Shown piece by piece: positions 31,923-42,470 of a DNA stretch of 64,000 bases. The stretch comes from Sthenelais limicola (Eukaryota; Annelida; Polychaeta; Phyllodocida; Sigalionidae). The stretch is from NCBI GenBank assembly GCA_942159475.1, contig OW804096.1, forward strand, positions 138,507,972 to 138,571,971. The letters run 5' to 3'. Position 1 is the stretch's first letter. Each line of letters starts with the position of its first letter. The notes under the pieces were generated by a model. The model did no database searches. It was not told where the DNA came from and saw nothing but the letters and a program-made list of their open reading frames with translations. A program made the position numbers and the translations under genes.

Positions 31923-34900
31923 CTGAAAATAAAGTCAGTTCAATGTCATTAGATGGTATTCCAAGGAACATTTATAAGGCCGAAATAAAAATAGGTGTGT
32001 TTCCGATTTATCTGGCTGAAAAGTAAGTAGGCGGGGGGTATTTTTTTTTTAGGAAACCACCTCCCAGGAACTGAAAAAAATGCCTATTTTATAACAATAG
32101 TTGTTTTAAACATGGGAAATGTGCTTTTTGACAGTTCCGGGATTGGAAAACCTGTTTTCCTGCTTTTATAAGCTATTTTTGTCAAAAGATCCAAGAAAAG
32201 TAAGATATGGTAAAAAAATAATCAGGTATGGTCGAAAAATGTTTAGGTGGGGGAAAGGGGGAGGGGGGGAGGGGGTAAATCGGAAACACCTAATAACGAT
32301 TAGGATATTATTGAATTTTGGATACGGTATTTCAACAAATATGCTGGTAGGTCAGTAGTACATACAATAAATTCGGGTATACTGGGAAACTCTGGGGAGT
32401 TTATTATACATATGCTGCCATCTGAAGGTTATGTTGGTAACTAATATATTGACAGAGAGGATGACCACAAACGCCCGATACCTGTGATACTTTCACATGC
32501 CCTGTTTTGTCTAGGACTATACCCACATTGACAAACAATTTCTTTTTAATACAGTTAATTTAGGCTAAATTAACAAAGGTATGCTGTATATTCGTTCACA
32601 AGAGCTCGTTTTATTTTTAAAGATATCCGTCTGTCTTATTAGACATACTGTGGTGTGAAATATATCAAGATAATCGAGAACTGTGTAGTAATACAAGATC
32701 AAAGAGCTATTCATTTGATTAAAATATTTGTTGTGTGTCTCAAAATAACAGGAGGGACATATTATTAACTTAAATAGGGGATTTGCATAGCCACCATTTT
32801 GAAATTTGATTCGCATGGAATTATGGGACTAATGGTACTGTGTAACATCTATGGAAAACATGTTATGTTCAGCATGGACTATTTATGAGTGCTCTAATGT
32901 AAATATCCATGTAGTCCAGCAGCCAAATGGGTATTTTTGGGTGAACCCGGCTCTGGAGGTCCCACAATGGTTTTTTGCCGATTTTATACCTTTGGACCCT
33001 GGAGAATCCAAATCCGAAGAGTGCCAAGCTGTAACCCTTGAGGGTTTTGAGAAATTCAAGATGGCCGCCATGACCTATCCCCAAAAGTACCATTATCATG
33101 TTTCAGCTCATAATTCAATAAATAATAGGAGTAGAAAGACAATTCTTGCACCAAAATGTTCCATTTATGATGGGGAATCATAATCAAAAGGCCTTGAGTA
33201 AACAACTATATCCTATTTTGTCACACTATGATATACCTGTAAATTTCTCAAGATTTTTGATACCATTTTCCAGCATTTTGTGGTTATTTCTATCAGATTA
33301 AAAATTATGTTAGTTACTATCATACACCTGTCCAAGGGAATCATAAATGGATTTCCTTGGTATCTAGAAGCATCTACAACCACAGGTGTCCAGTTCAAAG
33401 TGCCCCCCTCCCCTCCCTTTCCCCTCATCAATGAAAGGGCACAAACAAGTCAAGGATACATGTCCACTTCCCTCTTACCCCCTCTTGTGGAACATTATCA
33501 CACCCCAAATATGAGGGGGCTACTTTAATTTCAAGGACATCCACTCCAGCTGTAAACAGGGCATGAAGGAGCAAATGGCCAAAGGGTTTGATGACTGTAT
33601 TATTGTGCAACGATATCAGGGCCCCAAAAAACCAGACATGCCAGATAAAAAGGCCACAAAAGTGGTCCCCACTCTGAAAGTTCTTGCAATGCAAGCAGTA
33701 TCAAGTCAGAGGGCTTATGAAAGGGATTTTGATTTTCTCAGGAAGGTTACCATGGAGGAAGGTTGTCCAGAGTGGAATGGATTTAAGAGTTCATTGAATA
33801 CAGATGAGGGGCATGCTGCCAAGTGCCTGACCAGCTGTGTCTACACTCCATTGCTCAATATGAAGCCCTCAGACCCAGATACAATGCTTACTGCCATGGT
33901 AGAAGCTGAGAAACTAACTAAGGAGACTGGACAGGATATTGTTGTACTGACATGTGACCAACAGCTATATAAAGTAGCAGTAAATATAGTATGGGTATAT
34001 CCAGATCGATTTCAAAACTTTGTGTTACATCTGGGTGGGATGCACTTCCTTATGAATTTCATAGGCTGTGTTGGAACCCTCATGGCTGAGACAGGATTAT
34101 CTGATGTACTGGATGCAGCTTTCGGTGGAGTATCCCAGATGCTTTTGGGGAAGAAATATCCTCAAAACTATCGTGCATTACGTTGTGAATTATCAATGGG
34201 AATTTGCCCAGAGATTCGGTGTTCTAGTATAAATGATGAAGTCAGAGAAGTCGGTTGGATGGTTGTCACAGGCCAGGCAGCAAGGTGTGTCCTTACCTAG
34301 CACTGGGGCTTTATTTATAGTCACAAAGGTTAATTATTCATTAGCATCAATTGGATCTTAGCAATGCGCTCCTGGCGTTGTACCCTTATGATTGGCTGAG
34401 AGGGATCCTTCTACCCCATGAACATGACCTCCCAGCGCTTTCCCACGCCAAGGTCATGCGCTGTTCACATGATAGTTGGTCCCTTGCTCTCAACCCCCCC
34501 GCCTCTCCCATTATCCTTGACCCAAGCATGAAGCGTCCCCTCCCTCCCCCAGTCCCTTCCCCCCACCCACTAATGAGTTTAGCACAGGGAACACTAGATA
34601 ACTCTATTTCTGGTTGCTAAGACAATCAAACAGGTACACACACAACAACAGGCGTCCAGCATTACCGCTCTCCCCTGCTCCACCCAGGTCCCGCGTGGCG
34701 GTCGAGGCCCAGGCGGAGGGGAGGGGGGGGGGGGGGGGGGAGAGGGGGAGGGGAAACAGCCATTTTAGCTGGTAAATTCAACCCAAAAGAATGCAATTCT
34801 TTACAACTTATGGTAACAGAGGAACTATTGTGCAAATTCATGCCACAGCACACAGATCCTCAAAGTTTAATGAACAACTTAGAGTGCCTAGCAAATAGGA

Positions 34901-37900
34901 GCAGGACAACTAAACTTTGGGTTGATTCCCTGATAAAACCTGTGTTGCTAATGATGCTGTTTAGCAGAGCAGAAAAGGAAGGTGATTGGCCTCTCCACTT
35001 GATGGCAGTAAAAGAAATAATTCCATATTTTTTCGCTGCTGGCCACCACAATTATGCCCGATATGGGCTGTATTATCTTCGATCAATCCAAGCACTGCCA
35101 AATGATGTACTTGACAGATTCCTCAAGGGAGAACATGTGACACGTCATAATCCAGGTACATGGAATGGAATATGGACAGACATGATGATTGAGACTACAT
35201 TCATGAGATATGGGAAGGGACCAAGTGGAATGATTGGTATTACACTTAAGCCAAAAACTCTGACCACTTGGGCATTAAGCCTACACATTTGCAGTGTATT
35301 AGCAAATGATATCCAACACATGACCACCGAACAGAAAGGTATATCCCCTCAACACAAGGAAGAACTCAAAGGCCGCATCAAAGCTGATGCAAATGATCGT
35401 CTCAAAATCAAAGAGAAATTGGAAATAGCAATTGATCCTCTTGATCCCTCCAGCCATCCAAAGGACAGTTTAATTCAAATTGTGAATGGCAGAATTGGAA
35501 ATCAAGAAGTGAATGTCGACAAAGCTGTGTCTATTGGCCAGAAACTGATGAAAAGATATGAGGACTCATGGCCAGGTGGCTTCCATGATGCCATTTCCAA
35601 AGAGGTGCCAACAATGACCATCATGAAAAAACACATCCAAGTTGGTTCAGTGAAGGTGTATGACACAAATCTGATATACTCAAGAATCATAGGTCTGCAA
35701 GCCTCAGGACGGGAAATAGATCTAGAAGATGTTTTCAAGTATGAATTAGCACCAATGCCCACATCAATGTTCACAGATTCAGGTGAGATGAGAATTGCAA
35801 AGAACAAATCAGCACTAAAAAGAGCCCTACAGGTGGAAGTTCCAATAAGGACAGTTACTCACACAGATTACAAAATAATAGATGGCTCAGCAATTCTGTG
35901 GGTGGTTCATTGGCCTACAAATGGAAATGTTCAGGACTTGATAGAAAACGTCCTGAACTACATCTCTCATCATGTTAAAGACTCCAATGTATACTTCATC
36001 TTTGATAGGTACATAGAATATAGTACCAAGTGTAGCACAAGATCAGCAAGAGGAAAGGAAGCAAGTCAACAGCATAGACTTTCCAATCAAATGCCATTGC
36101 CACCACAAAAAGTGATCCTCACTAATGCATATAATAAAAGCCAGCTGATAGAGCTCATCATAGAAGCCATCAAGTCAAGAAAAGACACCATTACACATGG
36201 GAAAAATAAGCTCATTGTAACTGGTCCCAGGCCAGTCCCAATTGAAATATGTGGTGGCATTCTCATCTACAGGCAAGATCTCAAGACCCTACAAGAGGAA
36301 GCAGATGTCATCATTGTTCAACAGATGTTGTCCATAATAGAGGAAACACCAACATCACAGCCAACCATAAAGGTCATCTCTGATGACACAGATGTTTTTG
36401 TCCTACTGTTGCACTTCTTTTTGGAAAAAAGGCTGACTTCACAGCTAATAATGGAAGGGACTGCAAAGGAGAGGTAAGCTATGAACATAGGTACAACTGC
36501 AATGAAGCATAATAAGATCATTCCTCACCTTCTTGCTGCCCATGCCCTGTCAGGTTGTGATACAGTTGCCCAATGCTGGGGCATTGGAAAAGGGAAAGTG
36601 GTCAAAGTACTTGAGAAAGGCAAAGGATTGCCAAGTCTTGGGGACAAAAGTGCAACAAGAGCAGACATTGTTCAAGAGGCAACATCCTTTATGGCTGCTT
36701 GCTATGGTTTCCCAGATGCTTCTACATGCCATGAGGCAAGGTTCAGAGCTTGGAAAGGGAAAACCATGCATGCAAGCCTGGTATCAGCACCTAAACTGAT
36801 GTCATTACCACCAACAAAGGAGTCCTTTGAGCAAAATGTCATGAGAGCTCATCTACAAACATGCATTTGGGGGAACTGTCTAGAAGTAATGCCACCTGAT
36901 CTAGACCCTCTTCAATATGGATGGTCACAGGACAGGGAAAATCGAGTTCTTCAGCCAGTGATGGTTCCCCGCAATGTACAGCCTGCTCCAGATGCAATTT
37001 TGAAACTCATCCAGTGTAGTTGCCAGGAATGTAAGTCTGCTAGATGCTCTTGTTCACAGGCAAGGCTCCCATGCACCATGTTCTGCAATTGTGAAGGGGC
37101 AGGTACATGCCAAAATGATAATACCAGGATAGTAGAAGATGAGGAGGATGAAATACCAGGGCCACCACACGATGAGTAGATATATTGTTGTACACTTTGA
37201 AGTAAGTTTGTATTATAAATTGATACTTTTCAGGCTGAATTAACTGTTCATGTCCTTCATTGTATTAGTTAATAAGTACTGGATATAATTAAATTCTAAA
37301 AGTTTTTGAATGGAGGAAAAAACTTGGGAAATTTCCCCAAAAAATCATTTTTTTGGCCATTATTGTCAAATAAATGAATTTATTATTAATTTAGCTTGTT
37401 TAATTGTGCTGAACCCAGATAGCCAGATAGGGTGCGAATGTAACACCAGTGGCGCTGTATGCTGGAATATCTCCCAGTAGGCTGAGACGGAAGCTTCCGC
37501 CTTAGGTGTTTGCGCTTACCGCCACCCGCGAAAACGGCAATAACACCAGCAAAAAATGTAAAAATGGTCACGGGATTAGAAAATATGAAAAGAGTATATT
37601 CTCAGCTATCCGTAGGTATATAATTTTACCTATTTGAAAGAGTGGAGGCCGAGCAATGAGTGTATGGGTATAATCATGTTTAGGCCTACTCTGTTTCTAA
37701 GGTTGCGGCTGCCGTGACCGGAAGCTCCCGCCTTAGCTTTATCTCAGCCTCCAGGTGGCGTGGTGGTCGGATAGCTTATTTTCGCGCTATCAAGGATAAG
37801 GAGAATTGATTGATGAAACTATGCATGTAGTTTGTACATACTCCAGGGAGCATTTTGGTGCGAGAATTGTCTTCCTACTCCTATTATTTATTGAATTATG

Positions 37901-40900
37901 AGCTGAAACATGATAATGGTACTTTTGGGGATAGGTCATGGCGGCCATCTTGAATTTCTCAAAACCCTCAAGGGTTACAGCTTGGCACTCTTCGGATTTG
38001 GATTCTCCAGGGTCCAAAGGTATAAAATCAGTAAAAAACCATTGTGGGACCTTCAGAGCCGGGTTCACCCCCTTGGCTGCTGGACTAATGTGTATTACAT
38101 GTGTTTCCATAACACAAGCCTCCATCTTTCCCATCATGCATTTGTCTTTTATAGATCATTTATAAAAGCTATCATATTGGTGAGAACATTCTTGCAATTT
38201 TCGATAAAAATGTTGCCAAATATTTGTATCTCAGATTTCAATAGAATCCATCCCAGGATGCACAGTGGCACATGCAAATCCCCTAATGAGGGTAGTATAT
38301 GTACTGTCTCTCCCATGCAAAAGAATTTGAACAAAGCTTTTCATTTGCTGTTTATTATACTCACTTCTCTGTCCCCGGCGTTGGGTGATTTCCAAAGTTT
38401 GAGAATGGTGGACATCAAGCTATGTTTTTCACTGGCAGGGGAGACAATCTGCCCCGCTTCAGTCACGTATCGGAACAAATATTCTCTTTTGATCTTTTTG
38501 CGTTTGAGGAACTTCAAAGCATCTTCTGTGTAGGTGATGACAGCTTCAATGGCCTCTGGATGATAATATCAGATAAAGGACTTAACATTAATGAGACAAC
38601 AGAAAATATTGAAATGTTAGGAATAGAACTGTCTCGCATACACCAATACTGCTGTAGTACATAGAGGAATTGAATACAAATATTTAAAATATATGACAAC
38701 AAAATTCATTTAACACTTTTCTAGACACTTTTCTAGGCCTCGACTTCCCAGAGAGGCCTATCATCTTACAAGCAAATCACCCAGGACTTTTTTTGGATCA
38801 CGACGGCGCACGCCTACACTTTCAGCAAGTCTTTAATGAGTATCAATAAAAGTGTAATGCGCTTAATTTACTGTGTCCAGAGCTGCCAACCTGGGAGGAT
38901 CCCAAATCCTAGTTTTTCGCGGAAGCCAAATGTGCTTTGCGCCAAAGGCGCGAAGCCCTGCTAGGGGGGTCCGGGGGCATGCCCCCCTGGATTTTTTTTG
39001 AAAATTAGGAGTCAAATGGTGCATTCTGGGGGTAATCTTACCCCATATTTGACTTTTAGAAATGGGAGGATTTCTTGAGTACATAAGGTTGAATAATTTT
39101 TTTAATTTTTGGCAAGTGACGGGTACCTGAACCTGAATTTCCAGGCATATGTATAGAACCTGTATATACATACATAAAGGTGCGATAGTAACTGTTTATA
39201 CTTTAAAAACACTCCATGGTAAAAAGCTGTGACAAATTATGATAATTGATAGTTTGGAGAAAGTCAACAAAAATAATCGGATTGAGAATTTCAAGTTTTG
39301 AAAATATTCCATTTTGAGATTTCATTGTTTTTAATTTGACAAAATTTGGTAATACAAATTGTGGAATTTGGGGCCAGATTTGACATTGTTTTGGGGATGT
39401 TTTTAATTTTAGTATTTTAAGTGCTACTGAAGCCTACTGAAGACTGATATCCCTGAGATTATTAGTATTACCTGGCCTTGAAATTCATGAAACTCGTGGA
39501 ATTTTGATATGATTTTTCAAGGCATTGAAAGGTAAATATATCTGATATTATGCGTTTATAATTTTTAAAAAAGAGGCTGTTTATAAAAGACTTTCCATTG
39601 GAAAATTGGGGAGAATTATATTAATAAATATATCAAAATCAGAGTACAGAGTGTGTCGCTTCTTAGGAGCTTGAAAAACTGTATCACAGGTCTAGAAATC
39701 TTCGAATTTTAACATAACAGCAGTGTGAGATTTAGAGCTTGATTCGGTATAAATGTCCTTAATTACAGGGACTAAAATATATATCTATTTATACGAAATC
39801 AAATGAATATCAAACACATTATCAATAAAAATAAGTAGGCAAACTGACAAAAGCTAACCATGTCGCATCATAACTTGTCATTAACTTTTAACCAATAATA
39901 TGATTATTCACTACGGTATTCATTTAGAACACGTTTTGGTCCCAAATTTCCCCCCAAATCGTAGTTTTTGTCATACAGATCGTAGCATCGTATTTTGATG
40001 CTGAAATCGTAGTAACTACGGCGAAATCGTAGAAGTTGGCAGCTCTGTGTGTCCGTCCATGCCGTACCCTTTTCCACGTTTTTGTTTGCTGAATGGAGGC
40101 AATGGCCGCCTCCGCATGCATGTAGCCATGTTGACCCTGTGGGCCAGAGCCCTATGATTTTATGAGGGTTAACTGTCCGTCCCCGCTCCGGGGGTGCGGG
40201 AGGATACGGGGACGGAAGCTCTGTCTAGCACAAGGCCTGCACAGATATTAATTATGTCTGAAAATGATCTCAAGTAACGTTACTCTGGTAGTGATATGAT
40301 AACAAAGTGAGGCGCATACTCCAGTTTATTTTTATTTTATTTATTTCGAAATATGGAATTTTATTTAGGAGGGAGGGGGGGGGGGGGGGTAGTCACTTTA
40401 AATTCGTGCAGAAGTTTAGTTGTTTGCATCAAATGAAAGCTAAGGGTCAAAAGAACATTTTTTTTTTTTAAATGTCACTGACGCCAGTTATGTTTAGATC
40501 AGATCGGACTATTATTTAAAAAGTCCTATATTGAAAGGGGGGACGGGGTCAGCCCCCTACAAATACAATAATAGCCCCCACGGACCAACATTGTTCTTTA
40601 GCTTAGCCTTAAGCTTTCATTTGATACCAAAAACTAAACTTTTGCACGAATTTGAAGGGAAAATAAAATTTTGCAATAATCAGGTTTTGCAGGAAACCCA
40701 CTATAATGAAGAATTCTACAAAAAGTTATAACTTCAAGTTAGTAGTCTGGTAGGCCTTAGTCATATTATACTGACCCTAACAGTACGGTACTATGTACCG
40801 TATAGTACCGTACTAGTACAGCATCCCATCCCCCATGAACGCTATCATCCTCAGAAGTAAGCTAGCCTAGCAGTTATGTTATAAATGTAAACGTTGGTCG

Positions 40901-41294
40901 TTAAACTAAATTACTAATTAAAACTTTTAAGAGTTGACAATGTAAATGACAGGTAGGCCTAAGCCAAAGCCAAAGGGCCAAGCTAAGGCTATCGGCTGAT
41001 GAACAGATGATACAGCAGACAGAGGGATCAAAATGAACTCAGCAAAGTTAAGATAGGAATTAAACGTAGCACAAACGTCGATGCCTGACCGAGACGGTCA
41101 GTCAGTCACACCGTCAGTACCGTAGCACCGGGCGTAGCACTCCCGAGTCGAGACCGAGTCAGGATTTACTCACCTTCTCGGCTGGTGAACCGCAATTGTC
41201 TCATCGTGACAGTCTGTGACAGAGAATGGAGCTCGTCATCGGGTAAAAGATTGAGAACAGCAACACATCCTTCTTTCTCGATGACTGACAACAT
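31265..41294 (-). CDS. C3orf38 homologue (DUF4518), 3 exons, one frame break
   Basis: Homologue of human C3orf38, a conserved animal protein of poorly known role. Coding exons on the minus strand are 41294-41174, 38555-38365 and 31922-31265, joined through GT-AG introns in phases 1 and 0. Recognisable family stretches: exon 1 starts MLSVIEKEGCVAVLNLLPDD; exon 2 has EAIEAVITYTEDALKFLKRK and ends KLWKSP; exon 3 has QWFFQLLNAQNP, SPHGLVVIVV-like and FEQQFGL...WKIKFINLKL, an NTF2-like C-terminal domain in my reading. Length would be about 322 aa, close to the human protein. As assembled, exon 3 has one extra base (31821-31826) that shifts the frame to an early stop. Confidence 0.88.
31779..31869 (-). 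repeat. in-frame 30-bp coding repeat, 3 copies
   Basis: GCTACAACTTGAGGGGGTGG GATGTTTTCA repeated at 31779, 31809 and 31840. The middle copy is 31 bp. It encodes a Pro-rich decapeptide on the minus strand. Confidence 0.92.
31976..32293 (+). mobile_element. RepF MITE in C3orf38-like intron 2
   Basis: AAGGCCGAAATAAAAATAGG then TGTGTTTCCGATTTA; the right end AAATCGGAAACACCTAA closes it. Poly-T and G-rich tracts as in the 14550 copy. Confidence 0.8.
32294..32774 (-). other. C3orf38-like intron 2, unassigned
   Basis: No repeat or gene recognised. Confidence 0.5.
32912..33162 (+). repeat. left terminal inverted repeat of the Academ-like element
   Basis: Matches the right end from TAGTCCAGCAGCCAA to CACCAAAATGNTCC with a small gap near 32930. 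It contains CAAGATGGCCGCCAT (33057-33071). ORFs here on the plus strand, and the mirror ORF at the right end, are only the repeat being translated. Confidence 0.92.
33563..34300 (+). CDS. Academ-like transposase, N-terminal part
   Basis: About 245 codons, open back to 33515 without a good start, so the true N-terminus probably lies in an earlier exon. Family landmarks: SDPDTMLTAM, the segment VVLTCDQQLYKVA followed about 30 residues later by LHLGGMHFLMNFIG, and LMAETGLSDVL. I recognise this arrangement from many invertebrate 'uncharacterised' proteins. The Asp of TCDQQLY is a candidate catalytic residue. The frame stops just after GQAAR. A GT at 34287 with an AG at 34767-34768 would splice in phase to the next ORF. 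Confidence 0.65.
   Translation: MKEQMAKGFDDCIIVQRYQGPKKPDMPDKKATKVVPTLKVLAMQAVSSQRAYERDFDFLRKVTMEEGCPEWNGFKSSLNTDEGHAAKCLTSCVYTPLLNMKPSDPDTMLTAMVEAEKLTKETGQDIVVLTCDQQLYKVAVNIVWVYPDRFQNFVLHLGGMHFLMNFIGCVGTLMAETGLSDVLDAAFGGVSQMLLGKKYPQNYRALRCELSMGICPEIRCSSINDEVREVGWMVVTGQAARCVLT
34287..34768 (+). other. possible intron or insertion in the transposase
   Basis: 482 bp with no coding similarity, C-rich and then G-rich, with a poly-G run (about 34721-34740). GTGTCC / TTTTAG ends keep the reading frame, but the donor is weak. Insertion of foreign DNA is an alternative. Confidence 0.4.
34810..37179 (+). pseudogene. Academ-like transposase, central and C-terminal part, with in-frame TAA
   Basis: One continuous frame apart from TAA at 36475-36477; the frame is open upstream to the AG at 34768. 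First part (34810-36474): TTKLWVDSLIKPVLLMMLF, GDWPLHLMAVKEIIPYF, HNYARYGLYYLRSI and an XPG/FEN-like nuclease segment with SDDTDVFVLLLHFF. After the stop, LLAAHALSGCDTVAQCWGIG completes the nuclease motif. A C-terminal cluster with nine Cys (QCSCQECKSARCSCSQ, LPCTMFCNC, GTC) resembles the Cys8/CXC domain. The stop falls between two halves of one nuclease domain, so it is most simply a nonsense mutation. Confidence 0.75.
37180..37846 (+). other. 3' region of the Academ-like element
   Basis: Noncoding. A duplicated phrase GGAAGCTYCCGCCTTAG occurs at 37491 and 37720, each near a CAGCCT or GAGACGG motif. No poly(A) signal identified with confidence. Confidence 0.5.
37847..38087 (-). repeat. right terminal inverted repeat of the Academ-like element
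   Basis: Reverse complement of 32912-33162, slightly shorter because about 10 bp near the tip are missing. Ends TTGGCTGCTGGACTA. Confidence 0.92.
38365..38555 (-). CDS. C3orf38-like exon 2
   Basis: 191 nt between acceptor ATCATCCAG and donor GTGAGT (minus strand). It encodes a Lys-rich helical segment (LKFLKRKKIKREYLFRYV) and ends SPNAGDRE. The residue pattern follows the vertebrate protein closely. Confidence 0.9.
38556..38877 (-). other. C3orf38-like intron 1, distal part
   Basis: Nothing recognised; a short duplicated phrase CACTTTTCTAG at 38716-38736. Confidence 0.5.
38878..40047. mobile_element. 1.17-kb hAT-like non-autonomous element in intron 1
   Basis: Ends CAGAGCTGCCAAC and GTTGGCAGCTCTG are perfect over 13 bp. 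TGTGTC is repeated directly outside both ends (38872-38877, 40048-40053), shorter than the usual 8 bp. Near the left end, GGGTCCGGGGGCATGCCCCC (38969-38988) has a GGGGGCATGCCCCC palindrome, a motif I associate with terminal regions of widespread animal DNA transposons. No transposase ORF. Confidence 0.75.
40048..41173 (-). other. C3orf38-like intron 1, proximal part
   Basis: Contains a foldback of about 60 bp arms (40408-40465 against 40597-40660, TTCGTGCAnAAGTTTAGTT and inverse) around T- and G-rich tracts, and a short palindromic GTACCGTA cluster near 40790-40815. No gene seen. Confidence 0.55.
41174..41294 (-). CDS. C3orf38-like exon 1
   Basis: ATG at 41294-41292, 40 codons plus one base, donor GTGAGT. 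The acidic, Leu-rich start (LNLLPDDELHSLSQTV) is typical of the family's N-terminus. Confidence 0.9.
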
Positions 41295-41600
41295 TGTTCT
41301 CTAGCAAAATATACATAAAACTCTTGGATAAATATCACGAATCTTCAAAATTCGTGAACACTTGCGCGCACTTGTCAACTTCCGGTTGGATCTGTGTCGC
41401 ATCGAATGTTCGCCGCTGTACAAACAAGTGGGACAAATTTTCCAAATCCTTGACATGAAATCATTGTTAAAAAATAAAATAATACGTATTTGATATTTCT
41501 GATCAGAAAATATACGGCTTAGGATATATTACAAACGTTTAATGTTTGTTAGTTCCCGTTCGAAAATCCAGATGGCGCCAATGCATCATCACCTTGCTGC
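41295..41600. promoter_or_regulatory. C3orf38-like promoter, possibly bidirectional
   Basis: No TATA box at a sensible distance. ACTTCCGG (41378-41385) is an ETS/GABP site about 85 bp from the ATG, and CAGATGGCGCCAAT (about 41569-41582) is YY1-like. Local sequence is richer in CG than the surroundings. The other side (41600 onward) has a possible donor ACG|GTAAAT (41748), so a plus-strand transcript may share this promoter. Confidence 0.5.
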
Positions 41601-42079
41601 ATGGATGCTGAAGGTGTACGCGATGTAGACAGAAAGGAGAAACATTACAAGGATATTTATTGCCACAATTAGTGGTCATCATCGCTGTTAGTGAGAGCGA
41701 AATCGCCCGATCGATTACCTGGTGGACTACAGATTCACTCTTTACGGTAAATATTGCCTATCACCCTTTTATTTTATTTTTTTCTCCCCTGCGTTCTCCA
41801 TCCATCTATCCATCCATCCTTCCCCGCTCTCCCCTTCGGCTTCACCGCACTCCAGTGCCCGGACGAGGTGAAGATTCAAGGATCAAGTTTTTACCTTGTA
41901 ATTTAATCTCAATGTCAGCACTGGCCAGCCCAGCGATTCTTCTCTATTTCCGAGCTTGATTTCAGCAGGATTATTACTTCACACAGATATTTAGCGTAAT
42001 TTAAGGAGGGTTTTAATGCAGTATTAATCCGTTATTTATCCACTGGGCATGGGATGCCTACTTGCCCAATGTTTTGGCC

Positions 42080-42270
42080 ATGCCTAGGCTACGGTTAGCT
42101 GCGGTTATGATGCTGTTACTGTTAGTGCTACTTTGTCCAAAGGCAAATGCAGCGCTGGGGCTGATGGTGCTTTTAGTTCGAGTTAGCCATGAAAGCAGGG
42201 TTGAGGGCCATGCACGTGAGCTCTCAGCACGCACTGCCCTATTTGGGTATCATTTCTTCATGCTCGTGTA
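42080..42270 (+). CDS. possible secreted-protein first exon, cut by gap
   Basis: From ATG 42080: MPRLRLAAVMMLLLLVLLCP then KANA-A, a textbook signal peptide with a plausible cleavage after ANA. The frame stays open to the gap at 42271. No domain is recognised in the 40 residues that follow. Chance hydrophobic ORF is the alternative. Confidence 0.3.
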
Positions 42271-42470
42271 NNNNNNNNNNNNNNNNNNNNNNNNNNNNNN
42301 NNNNNNNNNNNNNNNNNNNNNNNNNNNNNNNNNNNNNNNNNNNNNNNNNNNNNNNNNNNNNNNNNNNNNNNNNNNNNNNNNNNNNNNNNNNNNNNNNNNN
42401 NNNNNNNNNNNNNNNNNNNNNNNNNNNNNNNNNNNNNNNNNNNNNNNNNNNNNNNNNNNNNNNNNNNNNN
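42271..42470. other. assembly gap (200 N)
   Basis: Second 200-base gap. It truncates the signal-peptide-like ORF. Confidence 0.99.

Larger units (their letters stand above)
32912..38087 (+). mobile_element. Academ-like DNA transposon, 5.2 kb
   Basis: Long inverted ends, 32912-33162 and 37847-38087, start TAGTCCAGCAGCCAA and are nearly identical over about 240 bp. ATG is repeated directly outside (32909-32911, 38088-38090; ATGT if one end base is shared). A 3-4 bp duplication, an XPG/FEN-type nuclease segment (DDTDVFVLL...ALSGCDT) and a C-terminal cysteine cluster together fit the Academ superfamily as I know it. Coding is broken into 33563-34300 and 34810-37179. The assignment is inference from domain order and target duplication; no search was run. 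Confidence 0.75.
32775..38285 (+). mobile_element. RepA MITE split by the Academ-like transposon
   Basis: TAGGGGATTTGCAT at 32775 and ATGCAAATCCCCTA ending at 38285 bound an otherwise ordinary RepA copy. It is interrupted after ...AATATCCATG (32911) and resumes at ATGTGTATTACATG (38088). Confidence 0.85.

Noticed and set aside
32851..33183. 110-codon ORF with a near-identical minus-strand partner at 37790-38137
   Set aside because: These are the two arms of the Academ-like inverted repeat; the identity is at DNA level and extends through stops in other frames.
36478..37179. Separate third gene starting at ATG 36481
   Set aside because: It is in the same frame as the preceding ORF and completes the same nuclease domain, so it is the continuation after a stop and not a separate gene.
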